In this document: positions 7,518-15,916 of the stretch, one piece after another
How the letters are laid out: each line of letters starts with the position of its first letter
Numbering within the stretch: position 1 is the first letter of the stretch
Source: Phytohabitans aurantiacus
Lineage (GTDB): Bacteria > Actinomycetota > Actinomycetes > Mycobacteriales > Micromonosporaceae
Reading direction: 5' to 3'
DNA: 64,000 bases
NCBI RefSeq assembly: GCF_027923225.1
Contig: NZ_BSDI01000045.1
Span: 1-64,000, forward strand
The notes under the pieces: model-generated
What the model saw: only the letters and a program-made list of their open reading frames with translations
What the model was told of the DNA's origin: nothing
Database searches by the model: none
Position numbers and translations under genes: made by a program

Positions 7518-10355
7518 GTGGTGGCTGCTTTGCTGAGGGATGGCGTGGTCGGCCGTGAGCGGGAGCTCGGCAGCGTCGACGCGGTGCTGTCCGCGATGGG
7601 CCGCGGCGAGTTCCGGGCGCTGGTGGTTCACGGCCAGGCGGGGATCGGCAAGACCAGGCTCCTTTCGGAGCTGGCTCGCCGCGCGTCGACCCTCGATGCC
7701 CTCGTGTACTGGGGAAGCGCCACCGAGTTCGAGCGTCATGTGCCTTTCGCCGTCTACCGGGACGCGTTCACGGGCGTGGCCGAGATGTCGGGCGCCGACC
7801 CCGCGACGCTCCTGGCGCTGGACGGCAAGGCTGGCGGCCCGTTTCAGGACCTGGACCGGCCCCGGCTCTTCCAGCAGATTCGCGGCCTGCTGAAGGAGCT
7901 CGCCGCGGCGCGACCCACGGTGCTGGTCCTCGACGACCTGCACTGGGCGGATCAGTCGGCGGTGGAGTTGACCGGATACCTGCTGCGGCGCCCGCCCGCC
8001 GGCGGTCTGCTGATCGCCGTGGCGTACCGGCCGGCGCCGGCACCGGCGGGGGTGGCCGACGCCGCGTTCCACCTGGGGCCGGCCGCGAGCGTGATCGGCC
8101 TCGGGCCGCTGACCACGGCCGACGTCGACGCGCTGCTGCCCGGCGAGCCGGAGCGGCGGCGGCGCCTGCTCTACCTCGGCAGCGGCGGCAACCCGCTGTA
8201 CCTGCGCGCGCTGGCCGGCGCCGGCGACGAGACCCTGGCGCAGCTGGCCGGCACCGGCGACGGCCAAGCCGCGCCCGAACGCGCGCTGCTCGACGTCTTC
8301 TTCGCCGAGCTGGACAGCCTCGACCCGGAACTGCAGCACGTCGCGCGGGCGGCCGCCGTCGCCGGCGACCCCGCCGCCCTCGATCTGGTCGCCTGGATCG
8401 CGGAGCTGCCGGAGCCGCGGGTGGCCGCCGCGGTCGACGCACTCGACCGGCTCGGCGTGCTGACGACGACCGCCGACTCCGCACTGCGCTTCCAGCATCC
8501 GCTGGTCCGCACGGCGGCGTACTGGAAGGCGGGCGGCGGGTGGCGTAACCAGGCCCACGCGCGGGCCGCGGAGTTCCTGCGGACACGGCACGGGCCGCTG
8601 CAGGTCGTGGCCCACCACACCGAACGCTCCGCCCACCCCGGCGACGGCCCGGCGGCGAGCACCCTGGCCGAGGCGGGTACGGCCTGCCTGCACACCGCCC
8701 CCACGACCGCCGCGCGCCTGCTCCGCGCCGCCTTGCGGATCATGCCGGAGGCGCCCGAGCTGGCCGGCCGGCGGGTCGACCTCCAACTGGCGCTCGGCCG
8801 CGCCCTGGGCATGACCGGTCAGCTCGCCGAGAGCCGGTCGCTGCTGCAGGAGGTGATCCGGATCGACGGCCGGCGCCGGGTGGAGGCGGTCACGTTCGCG
8901 TCGGTGGTGTGCCGGCTGCTCGGCCAGTTCGACGAGGCCAAGGCGCTGCTCGCCGGCGAGCTGGCCCGATGCCGCGACGACGGCCGGGCTGCGGCGCACG
9001 CCTTGGTCGAGCTGGCCGCGGTCGAGCTGGCTCGCGACGACCCGGTGAGCGCCGAGCGGTACGGCCACCGAGCACTGCCGATCACCGCCGCGACCGGCGA
9101 CCTGGCTCTGGAGGCGGCCGCGTGTGCCCTGCTCGCGTTGGGGCACCTGCAACTCGGGCACATCGTCGACGCCGAGCGGTGTGCGGAGCGCGGCGCCTGG
9201 CTGGTCGACGGGTGCGGCGACACGGTCGTGCTGCCGTACATCGAGCTCGTCGCGCCACTGGCGTGGGTGGAGTGGCATCTGCAGCGCTACGACGCGGCCC
9301 GCCGTCACCTCGACCGCGGCATGGCGCTGGCGTACCGGCATGGGCGCAGCCACAGCATCCCGTACCTGCTGATCACGGCGGCGGCACTGCACATCCGATG
9401 TGGACAGTCGGCGGCGGCGCTCGCTGTGGCGGCCGAGGCGCGCGAGCTGTCCCGGCTGATCCACGGGGTCGAGACGGCCGCCATGGCGACGGCGGTGATG
9501 CTCAAACCGGTGCTGTGGCGTGACGGCCCGCGCGCCGCCATCGAACTCGCGCGCGAGATCGCCCGTGGACGCCGCCCCCGCTCGGGCTGGTGGTCCGGGA
9601 TCGTCAAGCTCGACCTGGCGACGGTCTACCTGGCCGCCGAGGACCCGGCGCGCTGCTTGGCCGAGCTGTCCGAACCGGACAGTGGTGCCTGGCGTGCCGA
9701 GGCCGCCGCCTACCGGTCGGCGCTGTGCGCGGTGGCCAACGCCGAGCTGGACCACGTCGGGCCGGCGCGGGAGCTGGCGGATCGGGCGCTGGACCAGGCC
9801 CGCGGGCTCGGCCTGTCGCACCAGGTCGCCGCCGCGCGCGACGCCCGCGCACGGGTACTGGCCCGCGCCGGACTGGTCGACGAGGCGGCCGGCGAGGCGG
9901 TGGCCGCCGCGACCGGTTACGCGGACGCCGGTGCTCCGGCCGACGAGGGCAGGGCCCGTCACCTGGCGGCCGAGCTGCTCGCCCAGGCCGGCCGGCCGGA
10001 CCGTGCCCGCGGCGAGCTGGGCCAGGCCAAGAACCTGTTCGCGGCGTGCGACGCCGACTGGCTCAACGCCCGCCTCGCCCGCACCGAACGGCGGCTCGCC
10101 GCGATGGGGCCGCGCCGCGCCGGTCCGGCGCGCCCGTTGGCCGCCAGTGGCATCGACCTGCTCACCGGCCGGGAGCGCGAGGTGGTCGAGCTCGCCGCCG
10201 CCGGCATGACCAACCGGGAGATCGCCACGCGGCTGTACCTGAGCCAGAAGACGGTCGAGGCGCACATCTCCCGGTCGTTCGCCAAGCTCGGCGTGCGGTC
10301 CAGGGTCGCGCTGGCGCGCCGCGTGTTCGGCACGGAGACCGGCGAGGCGGTCTGA
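7518..10355 (+). CDS. LuxR family regulator with AAA-type ATPase (LAL)
   Basis: A 945-residue LAL regulator. The AAA/STAND ATPase has Walker A GQAGIGKT (about 39-46) and Walker B VLVLDDLHWAD. A long TPR-like helical middle follows (about 350-850), rich in Ala/Leu/Arg. The C-terminal LuxR HTH reads LTGREREVVELAAAGMTNRE, then IATRLYLSQKTVEAHISRSF. Such proteins are ATP- and ligand-dependent activators, often of sugar use or secondary metabolism. GTG at 7518 or 7521 follows GAGGA. The preceding gene is glnR. The target is unknown; the next gene, a secreted protein, is 100 nt downstream. Confidence 0.88.
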   Translation: MVAALLRDGVVGRERELGSVDAVLSAMGRGEFRALVVHGQAGIGKTRLLSELARRASTLDALVYWGSATEFERHVPFAVYRDAFTGVAEMSGADPATLLALDGKAGGPFQDLDRPRLFQQIRGLLKELAAARPTVLVLDDLHWADQSAVELTGYLLRRPPAGGLLIAVAYRPAPAPAGVADAAFHLGPAASVIGLGPLTTADVDALLPGEPERRRRLLYLGSGGNPLYLRALAGAGDETLAQLAGTGDGQAAPERALLDVFFAELDSLDPELQHVARAAAVAGDPAALDLVAWIAELPEPRVAAAVDALDRLGVLTTTADSALRFQHPLVRTAAYWKAGGGWRNQAHARAAEFLRTRHGPLQVVAHHTERSAHPGDGPAASTLAEAGTACLHTAPTTAARLLRAALRIMPEAPELAGRRVDLQLALGRALGMTGQLAESRSLLQEVIRIDGRRRVEAVTFASVVCRLLGQFDEAKALLAGELARCRDDGRAAAHALVELAAVELARDDPVSAERYGHRALPITAATGDLALEAAACALLALGHLQLGHIVDAERCAERGAWLVDGCGDTVVLPYIELVAPLAWVEWHLQRYDAARRHLDRGMALAYRHGRSHSIPYLLITAAALHIRCGQSAAALAVAAEARELSRLIHGVETAAMATAVMLKPVLWRDGPRAAIELAREIARGRRPRSGWWSGIVKLDLATVYLAAEDPARCLAELSEPDSGAWRAEAAAYRSALCAVANAELDHVGPARELADRALDQARGLGLSHQVAAARDARARVLARAGLVDEAAGEAVAAATGYADAGAPADEGRARHLAAELLAQAGRPDRARGELGQAKNLFAACDADWLNARLARTERRLAAMGPRRAGPARPLAASGIDLLTGREREVVELAAAGMTNREIATRLYLSQKTVEAHISRSFAKLGVRSRVALARRVFGTETGEAV

Positions 10356-10455
10356 GGGTTTGCGGGTGGGCGTTGCGGGTGTCTCCCGATGCTGCCCGGG
10401 CGGCGGTCCGACATTCTGCTGACGGCCGTGCCTCAGGACCCCGAAAGGACCGCCC

Positions 10456-12072
10456 GTGAGTCTCCTCCCCGGTTCCCCACCCCCACACCGTCGCGGTCGC
10501 CGACCGCGATCCATCTGGCGGATCGCCATGGCCGCGATCGTCGGCGCGCCACTGCTGGCGGTCGCGGTCAGCGGCCCGGTGGCGGCCGCGCCGGCCGCCG
10601 CACCCGCGCCGATACCGGCGCTGGAGCTCGAGATCGAGAGCCGGCTCCAGGAGCTGCTGTACACCACGGGGCGCGTCAGCGCCGACGCCAACCTGCGCTG
10701 GTTGATACGCAACGTGGCCGCCCGCCAGGTCGACGGCGACACCGAGGCCCTGCTGTCCAGCGTCATCGCCGAGGCCGAGGCGAGCGGCCTGGTCAACACG
10801 GGCGAGTGGTGGTGGATCGAGTTCAAGAACCAGGTGGCCAACTTCGTGGTCGACGGGTTCCAGTACGAGCCGCAGATCTACATCCCCAACCAGGACGACG
10901 GGGTCTACACCACGGACCGGGTCGAGATGGCCGTCCGGCCGGCCGACCAGTCGGTCCAGAGCGTGCAGAGCTACTGGTTCGACACCGACCTCAGCATCGC
11001 GCCGCTGAACATCATCGACGAGGCGTACGTGGAGACCTACGAGGTCTGGGTGCTGTCCGTCCATGAGCGGATCGATTACGGCGGCGGCGGCAGCACCGTG
11101 GTCGGGTCCGCCGATACCGCCGCCGGCCCGGCCGCGCAATCCGGCCCGAGACTCATGTCCCTCGCCTGCAACCCCACCGGCATCCGCAACAACCGGGGCG
11201 AGGAGTACATGCACGTCTGGAAGACGGACGACCGCAGCACGTTCGGCACGTTCCTGGGCGGAAAGCGGGAGATGCGGCTGGTCGTGATCAGCAAGTCGGG
11301 CCAGGTCGCCAACGTCTACTTCCCGAAGGTGAAGCGCAAGCACATGACCACGTGGCAGATCGTCGACCGGTTCCTGACGACCTGGGACAAGAACGTGTGG
11401 GGTGACGCGCTGGGATTCCAGTGGTACGAGGTGAACGGCGGTAAGACGAGAACCACCGAGATCAGCTACACGGTGCCGAACGGCGGCCCCACGCTCAAGA
11501 CCACCGTCACGTACCAGGAACGCGACTCCGACGGCGGGATGATGCACGTCCTGCACACCGATTCGACCTACAAGGAGTACAACACCGGGAAGGTGCAGTT
11601 CCAGATGTGCAGCGTGGGCGGCGACGGCGGCACCGGGATCGACAACCTGGCCTGCGGTGCGCTCGCGGCGGCGTCCAGCACCTTCGCGCGGGAGGGCTAC
11701 GCGCCTAGCCGGGCGAGCGACTGCGACAACAACACCGCACTCGGCGGCTCGCACAGCTGGGCCAACTCCGCCGGCGTGTACCCGCCGACCAACCCGCAGT
11801 GGCTGCAGCTCGACATGGGCGTCAACAAGACGTTCAGGCGCATGGTCCTGTACACGAGCCAGGGTTATCCGATCCGGGACTTCGACGTACAGGTCTGGAA
11901 CGGCGTCACGTTCCTGACGGTCGGCGGCATACGAGGCAACGTCAACACCTCGGTCGAGATCCGCTTCGGCAGCGCGCAGACGACCCGGCTCGTGCGCGTC
12001 ATCGGCATCCACGGCCCCGACCATCAGCCCGGCTTCGTCCGGGTCAACGAGGTGGAGCTGTACGCCTCGTAA
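10456..12072 (+). CDS. Secreted protein with C-terminal discoidin (F5/8 type C) domain
   Basis: A 538-residue exported protein. A long basic N-terminus (HRRGRRPRSIWR) precedes a hydrophobic segment (IAMAAIVGAPLLAVAVSG) and an Ala/Pro-rich cleavage region. Residues about 55-400 are an unrecognised domain with many Trp/Tyr. The last 130 residues look like a galactose-binding discoidin fold: LACGALAAASSTFAREGYAP, NPQWLQLDMGVNKTFRRMVL and RLVRVIGIHG. This suggests carbohydrate binding outside the cell. The GTG start is supported by GAAAGGA 7 nt upstream. A GC-rich hairpin follows the stop. Confidence 0.75.
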   Translation: MSLLPGSPPPHRRGRRPRSIWRIAMAAIVGAPLLAVAVSGPVAAAPAAAPAPIPALELEIESRLQELLYTTGRVSADANLRWLIRNVAARQVDGDTEALLSSVIAEAEASGLVNTGEWWWIEFKNQVANFVVDGFQYEPQIYIPNQDDGVYTTDRVEMAVRPADQSVQSVQSYWFDTDLSIAPLNIIDEAYVETYEVWVLSVHERIDYGGGGSTVVGSADTAAGPAAQSGPRLMSLACNPTGIRNNRGEEYMHVWKTDDRSTFGTFLGGKREMRLVVISKSGQVANVYFPKVKRKHMTTWQIVDRFLTTWDKNVWGDALGFQWYEVNGGKTRTTEISYTVPNGGPTLKTTVTYQERDSDGGMMHVLHTDSTYKEYNTGKVQFQMCSVGGDGGTGIDNLACGALAAASSTFAREGYAPSRASDCDNNTALGGSHSWANSAGVYPPTNPQWLQLDMGVNKTFRRMVLYTSQGYPIRDFDVQVWNGVTFLTVGGIRGNVNTSVEIRFGSAQTTRLVRVIGIHGPDHQPGFVRVNEVELYAS

Positions 12073-12083
12073 CGCCCTAGGCT

Positions 12084-12114
12084 GTGGCGGGTGGGCCGGC
12101 CGGCCACCCGCCAC
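12084..12114. terminator. GC hairpin, probable terminator
   Basis: 11-bp perfect stem (GTGGCGGGTGG / CCACCCGCCAC) with a 9-nt GCCGGCCGG loop, starting 12 nt after the stop of the secreted discoidin-domain gene. No U-tract follows, as usual for actinomycete terminators. It covers the only in-frame start (GTG, 12091) of the next reading frame. Confidence 0.6.
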
Positions 12115-12711
12115 GGTAGGCGGTTCGACGGTGAGGCGGGTGGCGATGGGCGAGAAGGCGGGCGGGCGCTGCGGTACGCCACCTACCCGCCGGACGACGT
12201 GGTCTTCGCGTCGAGCTCCGCCGGCCTGGACATCGTCTGCGACCAGCGGCTCACGTTCGATCGCCCGTCGACGCTGCCCGACCACCTGCGCCGGATCGGC
12301 GACGGCCAGCGGGGCGCGACGCTCGGCACGCACTCCGTCGTCGACTGGCTCTCCTACGCCACGTGGTCGGACGGCACGCTGGTCCGCTCACTCACCCTCT
12401 CTCCGGGCAGCGGCATCGTCGAGAACATCGGCGAGCCGCTGCCGTTCGAGGTGGCGTACTGGGCCGGCCAGCATCCCGTCGAGTCCGAAGACCCCTATCC
12501 GCTGCCGTTTCACCCGCTCGACCTCGCGCAAGCGGCGCTGCGTCACCTCTTCGGCTTCGCCACCGATGGCCCGCCCGGCGCTGGCGACGTACCGGCCGAC
12601 GCGGTCGACCTGCTCGGCTACCGGGTGACCGATCCGACCGGCGGCGAACAGGCCAACCGTGAGGCCATGCTCCAGCTGCTCCGCGAAGCCATGGGACAAC
12701 CACCGAACTAG
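12091..12711 (+). CDS. DUF6928-family protein, apparently 5'-truncated
   Basis: From about residue 30 onward the frame resembles the DUF6928 family of actinobacterial proteins: YPPDDVVFASSSAGLDIVCD, HSVVDWLSYATWSDG, SLTLSPGSGIVENIGEPLPF, EVAYWAGQHPV and PYPLPFHPLDLAQ. Family members start near MGAKT and carry about 50 more residues before the YPP motif. Here those are absent. The residues before it are low-complexity, the only start lies inside a terminator hairpin, and an ATG at 12146 (MGEKAG) that looks like the true family start is in another frame. A deletion with frameshift is inferred, so this may be a pseudogene. The family assignment is from memory of the motif pattern. Confidence 0.55.
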   Translation: MGRPATRHGRRFDGEAGGDGREGGRALRYATYPPDDVVFASSSAGLDIVCDQRLTFDRPSTLPDHLRRIGDGQRGATLGTHSVVDWLSYATWSDGTLVRSLTLSPGSGIVENIGEPLPFEVAYWAGQHPVESEDPYPLPFHPLDLAQAALRHLFGFATDGPPGAGDVPADAVDLLGYRVTDPTGGEQANREAMLQLLREAMGQPPN

Positions 12712-13775
12712 AGCGGCACCGCCACGCCGTCGCGGGCCGAACGGCGGGCCGCCTCGATCACGTCGAGGGCGGCGGCCGCCTCCAGCGCGGTCACCGGGTT
12801 TGGCCCGTCGCCGCGCAGAGCCTTGGCCACGGCCGCGTAGTACGCGGGATAGTCGCCCGGCAGCGTCGGCACGAGCGTGCCGCCGCCGGTCGACGGGGAC
12901 TCGCCGGAGCCGAGACGCCCCCACGCCGACTCGGGCTCGCGTCCCCACTCGGGCCCCGGCCGCTCGCCGGCGCGCAGGGCCTGCTCCTGCGGATCGAGCC
13001 CGTACTTGACGTAGCCGGCCCGCGAGCCCAGCACCCGGAAACGCGGGCCGAGCTGGGCGGCCGTCGCCGAGACGTACAGGTGCGAGCGCACACCGCTGGC
13101 GTGCGTGAGCGCGACGAAGGTGTCGTCGTCGGTCTCGGCACCCGGCCGGCGGTTGTCGGACTCGGCGTAGACCCGCGTCGCCGGGCCGAACAACACGAGC
13201 GCCTGGTCGACGACGTGGCTGCCGAGGTCGTACAGCAGACCGCCGACCTGCGCCGGGTCACCGGACTCGCGCCAGCCGCCCTTGAGCCGCGGCCGCCACC
13301 GCTCGTACCGCGACTCGAACCGCCACACGTCACCCAGTTCGCCGTCGTCGATGAGCCGGCGGACGGTGAGGAAGTCGTTGTCCCACCGGCGGTTCTGGAA
13401 AACGGACAGGAGAAGCCCGCTTTTGTCCGCGAGGGCGGCGAGGTCGCGGGCCTCCCCCGCGGTGCCCGCGACCGGCTTGTCGACGACGACGGAAAGGCCG
13501 GCCTTGAGCGCGGTCGTGGCGAGCGGGACGTGCGTGTTGTTCGGCGAGGCGATGACGACCAGGTCGAGGTCGCCGGCCCGCTCGAAGAGCTCGTCGGCGC
13601 TCGCGGCGACGCGGATGCCCGCGTGCTCGGCGCGCGCCTGCTCCTGCCGTTCCGGGTTCGCCGTGACCACGGTGTCGAGGGCAAGGCCCTCGGTGGCGGC
13701 GATCAGCGGCGCGTGGAAGACCGAGCCGGCGAGGCCGTAACCGATCAACCCGGTGCGCAGGGCGGTGCCAGTCAT
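12708..13775 (-). CDS. Gfo/Idh/MocA family oxidoreductase
   Basis: A 355-residue NAD(P)-dependent sugar/inositol-type dehydrogenase. The Rossmann motif is GLIGYGLAGSVFHAPL near residue 10; VVDKPVAGTAGEA corresponds to the family EKP motif, here with Asp; GGLLYDLGSHVVDQA contains the catalytic-region His. The length is normal. Probable substrates are sugars, amino sugars or inositols; the exact one is not evident. Its stop codon overlaps that of the facing DUF6928 gene in the shared palindrome CTAG. Upstream lie repeat copy B and a 60-residue ORF. Confidence 0.87.
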   Translation of the reverse strand: MTGTALRTGLIGYGLAGSVFHAPLIAATEGLALDTVVTANPERQEQARAEHAGIRVAASADELFERAGDLDLVVIASPNNTHVPLATTALKAGLSVVVDKPVAGTAGEARDLAALADKSGLLLSVFQNRRWDNDFLTVRRLIDDGELGDVWRFESRYERWRPRLKGGWRESGDPAQVGGLLYDLGSHVVDQALVLFGPATRVYAESDNRRPGAETDDDTFVALTHASGVRSHLYVSATAAQLGPRFRVLGSRAGYVKYGLDPQEQALRAGERPGPEWGREPESAWGRLGSGESPSTGGGTLVPTLPGDYPAYYAAVAKALRGDGPNPVTALEAAAALDVIEAARRSARDGVAVPL

Positions 13776-13795
13776 GATCCTAGCTTTCCAGATTC

Positions 13796-13898
13796 GAGCT
13801 ACCGCGACGCCCGTCGCGCGCAGGACCGCTGCTCCCGCAGCCTCACCCTCCGCGCCCAGTCACGCTCAAGATCCTGACAAAAACCCTGATTTTGTCGC
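13796..13898 (+). repeat. Dispersed structured repeat, copy B (extended form)
   Basis: Plus-strand copy beginning GAGCTACCGCGACG. It contains two self-complementary units: CGCGACG-CC-CGTCGCG and GCTGC-TCCC-GCAGC. The extension CCAGTCACGCTCAAGATCC is shared with copy A. It ends with a third hairpin, GACAAAA-N7-TTTTGTC (13876-13896), which overlaps the 3' end of a small minus-strand gene. Confidence 0.75.
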
Positions 13899-14048
13899 CT
13901 CAACCGCCCTCGGAGGCAGCAATATCCGGGATGTTGCTGCCTCCGTCCGGTCGGGTCGTGTTGCCGCGGCCTCTTGCTCCAGGAAGTCCAGCTCCTGCTG
14001 GCGCCTGGCGGCGATCTCGCGTGCTTCCGACTCCGGTCTGTTGGCCAT
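13866..14048 (-). CDS. Small hypothetical protein (60 aa)
   Basis: A 60-residue protein with AAGGAG at good spacing before its ATG, one of the best RBSs in the region, which argues for translation. The N-terminal half is a charged helix (ESEAREIAARRQQELDFLEQ); the C-terminal half is encoded by hairpin DNA. The last residues (SGFLSGS) and stop derive from repeat copy B, so the repeat seems to have supplied the end of the gene. A 12-bp perfect inverted repeat (13911-13922/13934-13945, GGAGGCAGCAA core) lies inside the coding region. No family recognised. Divergent from ligK. Confidence 0.55.
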   Translation of the reverse strand: MANRPESEAREIAARRQQELDFLEQEAAATRPDRTEAATSRILLPPRAVEATKSGFLSGS

Positions 14049-14192
14049 CGCTCCACTCCTTCGCGATGAGACTGTGCAGGATGGACCCCGCACGGGCGCA
14101 CTATTGTTGACAATGCTGAAGACAATCTTGACGACGAACCTCATCGGGCGTAGACGTGTGTGGAGCAAGGGGCCACCTGCCGAGGAGGAACG

Positions 14193-14894
14193 TTGTCGCA
14201 CTATGTCGTCCGGTCGGTGGACCGAGCCGACGCGGAGACCATCGCCGCACTACGCGAGGCAGGGGTCGCGACCGCTCATGAGGCGGCGGGCCGCGGCGGG
14301 CTGCTCGGCCCGAGCATCCAGGCCCGCCAGATCGGCGTCGCGATCGGCGGCTCCGCGATCACGGTGTCCTGCCACCCCGGCGACAACCTTATGATCCACG
14401 CGGCGGTCGAGGTCTGCCGGCCGGGCGACGTACTCGTGGTCACCACGACATCGCCGTCGACGGACGGCATGTTCGGCGACCTGCTGGCCACCTCGCTGAT
14501 GGCGCGCGGCGTCGTCGGGCTCGTGATCGACGCCGGGGTCCGCGACATCGCCAGCCTGCGCGAGATGGGCTTCCCGGTCTGGTCCCGGGCGGTGCACGCG
14601 CAGGGCACCGTCAAGGCCAGCCCCGGCTCGGTGAACGTGCCGGTGGTCGCGGCGGGCCAGCTCGTGTCGCCCGGCGACATCATCGTCGCCGACGACGACG
14701 GCGTCATCGCGCTGCCCGCCGCGACCGGCCGCACCGTCGCCGAGGCGGCGGCCAAGCGGCTCGACAACGAGGCGGCCAAGCGCGAAAAACTGGCCGCCGG
14801 CACCCTCGGCGTCGACATGTACGACCTCCGCCCGCTGCTGGCCAGCCTCGGCGTGCGGTACGTGGACCGGCTGCCGGAAGACGGTCTGGCATGA
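14193..14894 (+). CDS. ligK: 4-carboxy-4-hydroxy-2-oxoadipate / HMG aldolase (RraA-fold)
   Basis: A 233-residue RraA-like aldolase. It cleaves 4-carboxy-4-hydroxy-2-oxoadipate to pyruvate and oxaloacetate in the protocatechuate 4,5-cleavage (and gallate) pathway with a divalent metal. Family features include GPSIQARQIGVA, the PGDNLMIHAAVEVCRPGDVL block and VIDAGVRDIASLREMGFPVW, whose G-x-R-D supplies the substrate Arg and metal-site Asp. A TTG start is chosen because GAGGAGG lies 4 nt upstream and an earlier ATG gives a non-family leader. It overlaps the next gene by ATGA, and that gene encodes the preceding pathway step. The symbol is by homology; RraA-type non-enzymes exist but lack this context. 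Confidence 0.8.
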   Translation: MSHYVVRSVDRADAETIAALREAGVATAHEAAGRGGLLGPSIQARQIGVAIGGSAITVSCHPGDNLMIHAAVEVCRPGDVLVVTTTSPSTDGMFGDLLATSLMARGVVGLVIDAGVRDIASLREMGFPVWSRAVHAQGTVKASPGSVNVPVVAAGQLVSPGDIIVADDDGVIALPAATGRTVAEAAAKRLDNEAAKREKLAAGTLGVDMYDLRPLLASLGVRYVDRLPEDGLA

Positions 14895-15916
14895 TCATCG
14901 ACTGTCACGGTCACTACACGACCGCGCCCGACGCTCACACGGCCTGGCGCGAGGCACAGCAGGCCGCCTTCCGGGCCGGGCAGCAGCAGCCGCCGTACCC
15001 GCGGATCTCCGACGACGAGATCCGCCAGTCCATTGAGGACAGCCAGCTGCGGCTCATGCGCGAACGCGGCGTCGACCTCACGATCTTCTCGCCTCGCGCC
15101 TCCGCGATGGGCCACCACTTCGGCGACGAAGCCGTGAGCGGCGCCTGGACCCAGGCATGCAACGATCTCATCGCCCGCGTGGTGTCGCTCTACCCCGACC
15201 GGTTCATCGGGGTGTGCCAGCTGCCGCAGTCGCCCGGCGTGCCGATCGCCCGCGCGGTGACCGAGCTGCGCCGCTGCGTCGAGGAGCTCGGTTTCGTCGG
15301 CTGCAACCTCAATCCCGACCCCAGCGGCGGGCACTGGACCTCTCCCCCGCTGACCGACCCGAGCTGGTACCCGTTCTACGAGGCCATGGTGGAGCTGGAC
15401 GTACCGGCGATGGTGCACGTCTCGGCGGTGACCAACCCGAACTTCCACGCCACCGGCTCGCACTACCTCAACGCCGACACGACCGCGTTCATGCAGTTCC
15501 TGGGCTCCGACCTGTTCACCGTCTTTCCCGACCTGCGGTTCGTCATCCCGCACGGCGGCGGCGCGGTGCCGTACCACTGGGGCCGCTTCCGCGGGCTGGC
15601 CGACATGCTCGACCGGCCCCCGCTGGCCGAATCGGTGATGCGCAACGTCTTCTTCGACACCTGCGTCTACCACCAGCCCGGCATCGACCTGCTCTTCGAG
15701 GTATGCGACGTGGACAACCTGCTGTTCGGCTCCGAGATGGTCGGCGCCGTGCGCGGCATCGACCCGCGGACCGGCCACTACTTCGACGATACCCGCCGCT
15801 ACGTCGAGGCGCTCACCCTCACCCCGGAGGACCGGCACAAGGTGTACGAGGCGAACGCCCGCCGGGTCTACCCGCGCCTGGACAAGGCCCTCAACGCGGC
15901 CGGTAGGAGTCGTTGA
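14891..15916 (+). CDS. ligJ: 4-oxalomesaconate hydratase (amidohydrolase family)
   Basis: A 341-residue TIM-barrel amidohydrolase-superfamily protein of LigJ length. LigJ hydrates 4-oxalomesaconate to 4-carboxy-4-hydroxy-2-oxoadipate, the ligK substrate. The N-terminal metal motif is IDCHGHYTTAP (HxH), the family opening for LigJ. Further residues are in AMVHVSAVTNPNFHATGSHY, FVIPHGGGAVPYHWGRF and LLFGSEMVGAVRGID. Translationally coupled to ligK. The ring-cleavage genes ligAB, ligC and ligI are not in this window. The alternative is a gamma-resorcylate-decarboxylase-like paralogue, less likely given the neighbour. Its 3' end overlaps the facing kelch gene by 26 bp. Confidence 0.82.
   Translation: MIIDCHGHYTTAPDAHTAWREAQQAAFRAGQQQPPYPRISDDEIRQSIEDSQLRLMRERGVDLTIFSPRASAMGHHFGDEAVSGAWTQACNDLIARVVSLYPDRFIGVCQLPQSPGVPIARAVTELRRCVEELGFVGCNLNPDPSGGHWTSPPLTDPSWYPFYEAMVELDVPAMVHVSAVTNPNFHATGSHYLNADTTAFMQFLGSDLFTVFPDLRFVIPHGGGAVPYHWGRFRGLADMLDRPPLAESVMRNVFFDTCVYHQPGIDLLFEVCDVDNLLFGSEMVGAVRGIDPRTGHYFDDTRRYVEALTLTPEDRHKVYEANARRVYPRLDKALNAAGRSR

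Noticed and set aside
7410..10841. Very long open frame antisense to the LAL regulator
   Set aside because: High G+C opens antisense frames; the protein has no domain and is Arg/Gly/Gln-rich, while the plus-strand frame has a full ATPase-HTH architecture.
13750..13795. tRNA or small RNA gene near the repeat cluster
   Set aside because: No cloverleaf or tRNA box sequences are present; the structure is explained by the repeat hairpins further on.
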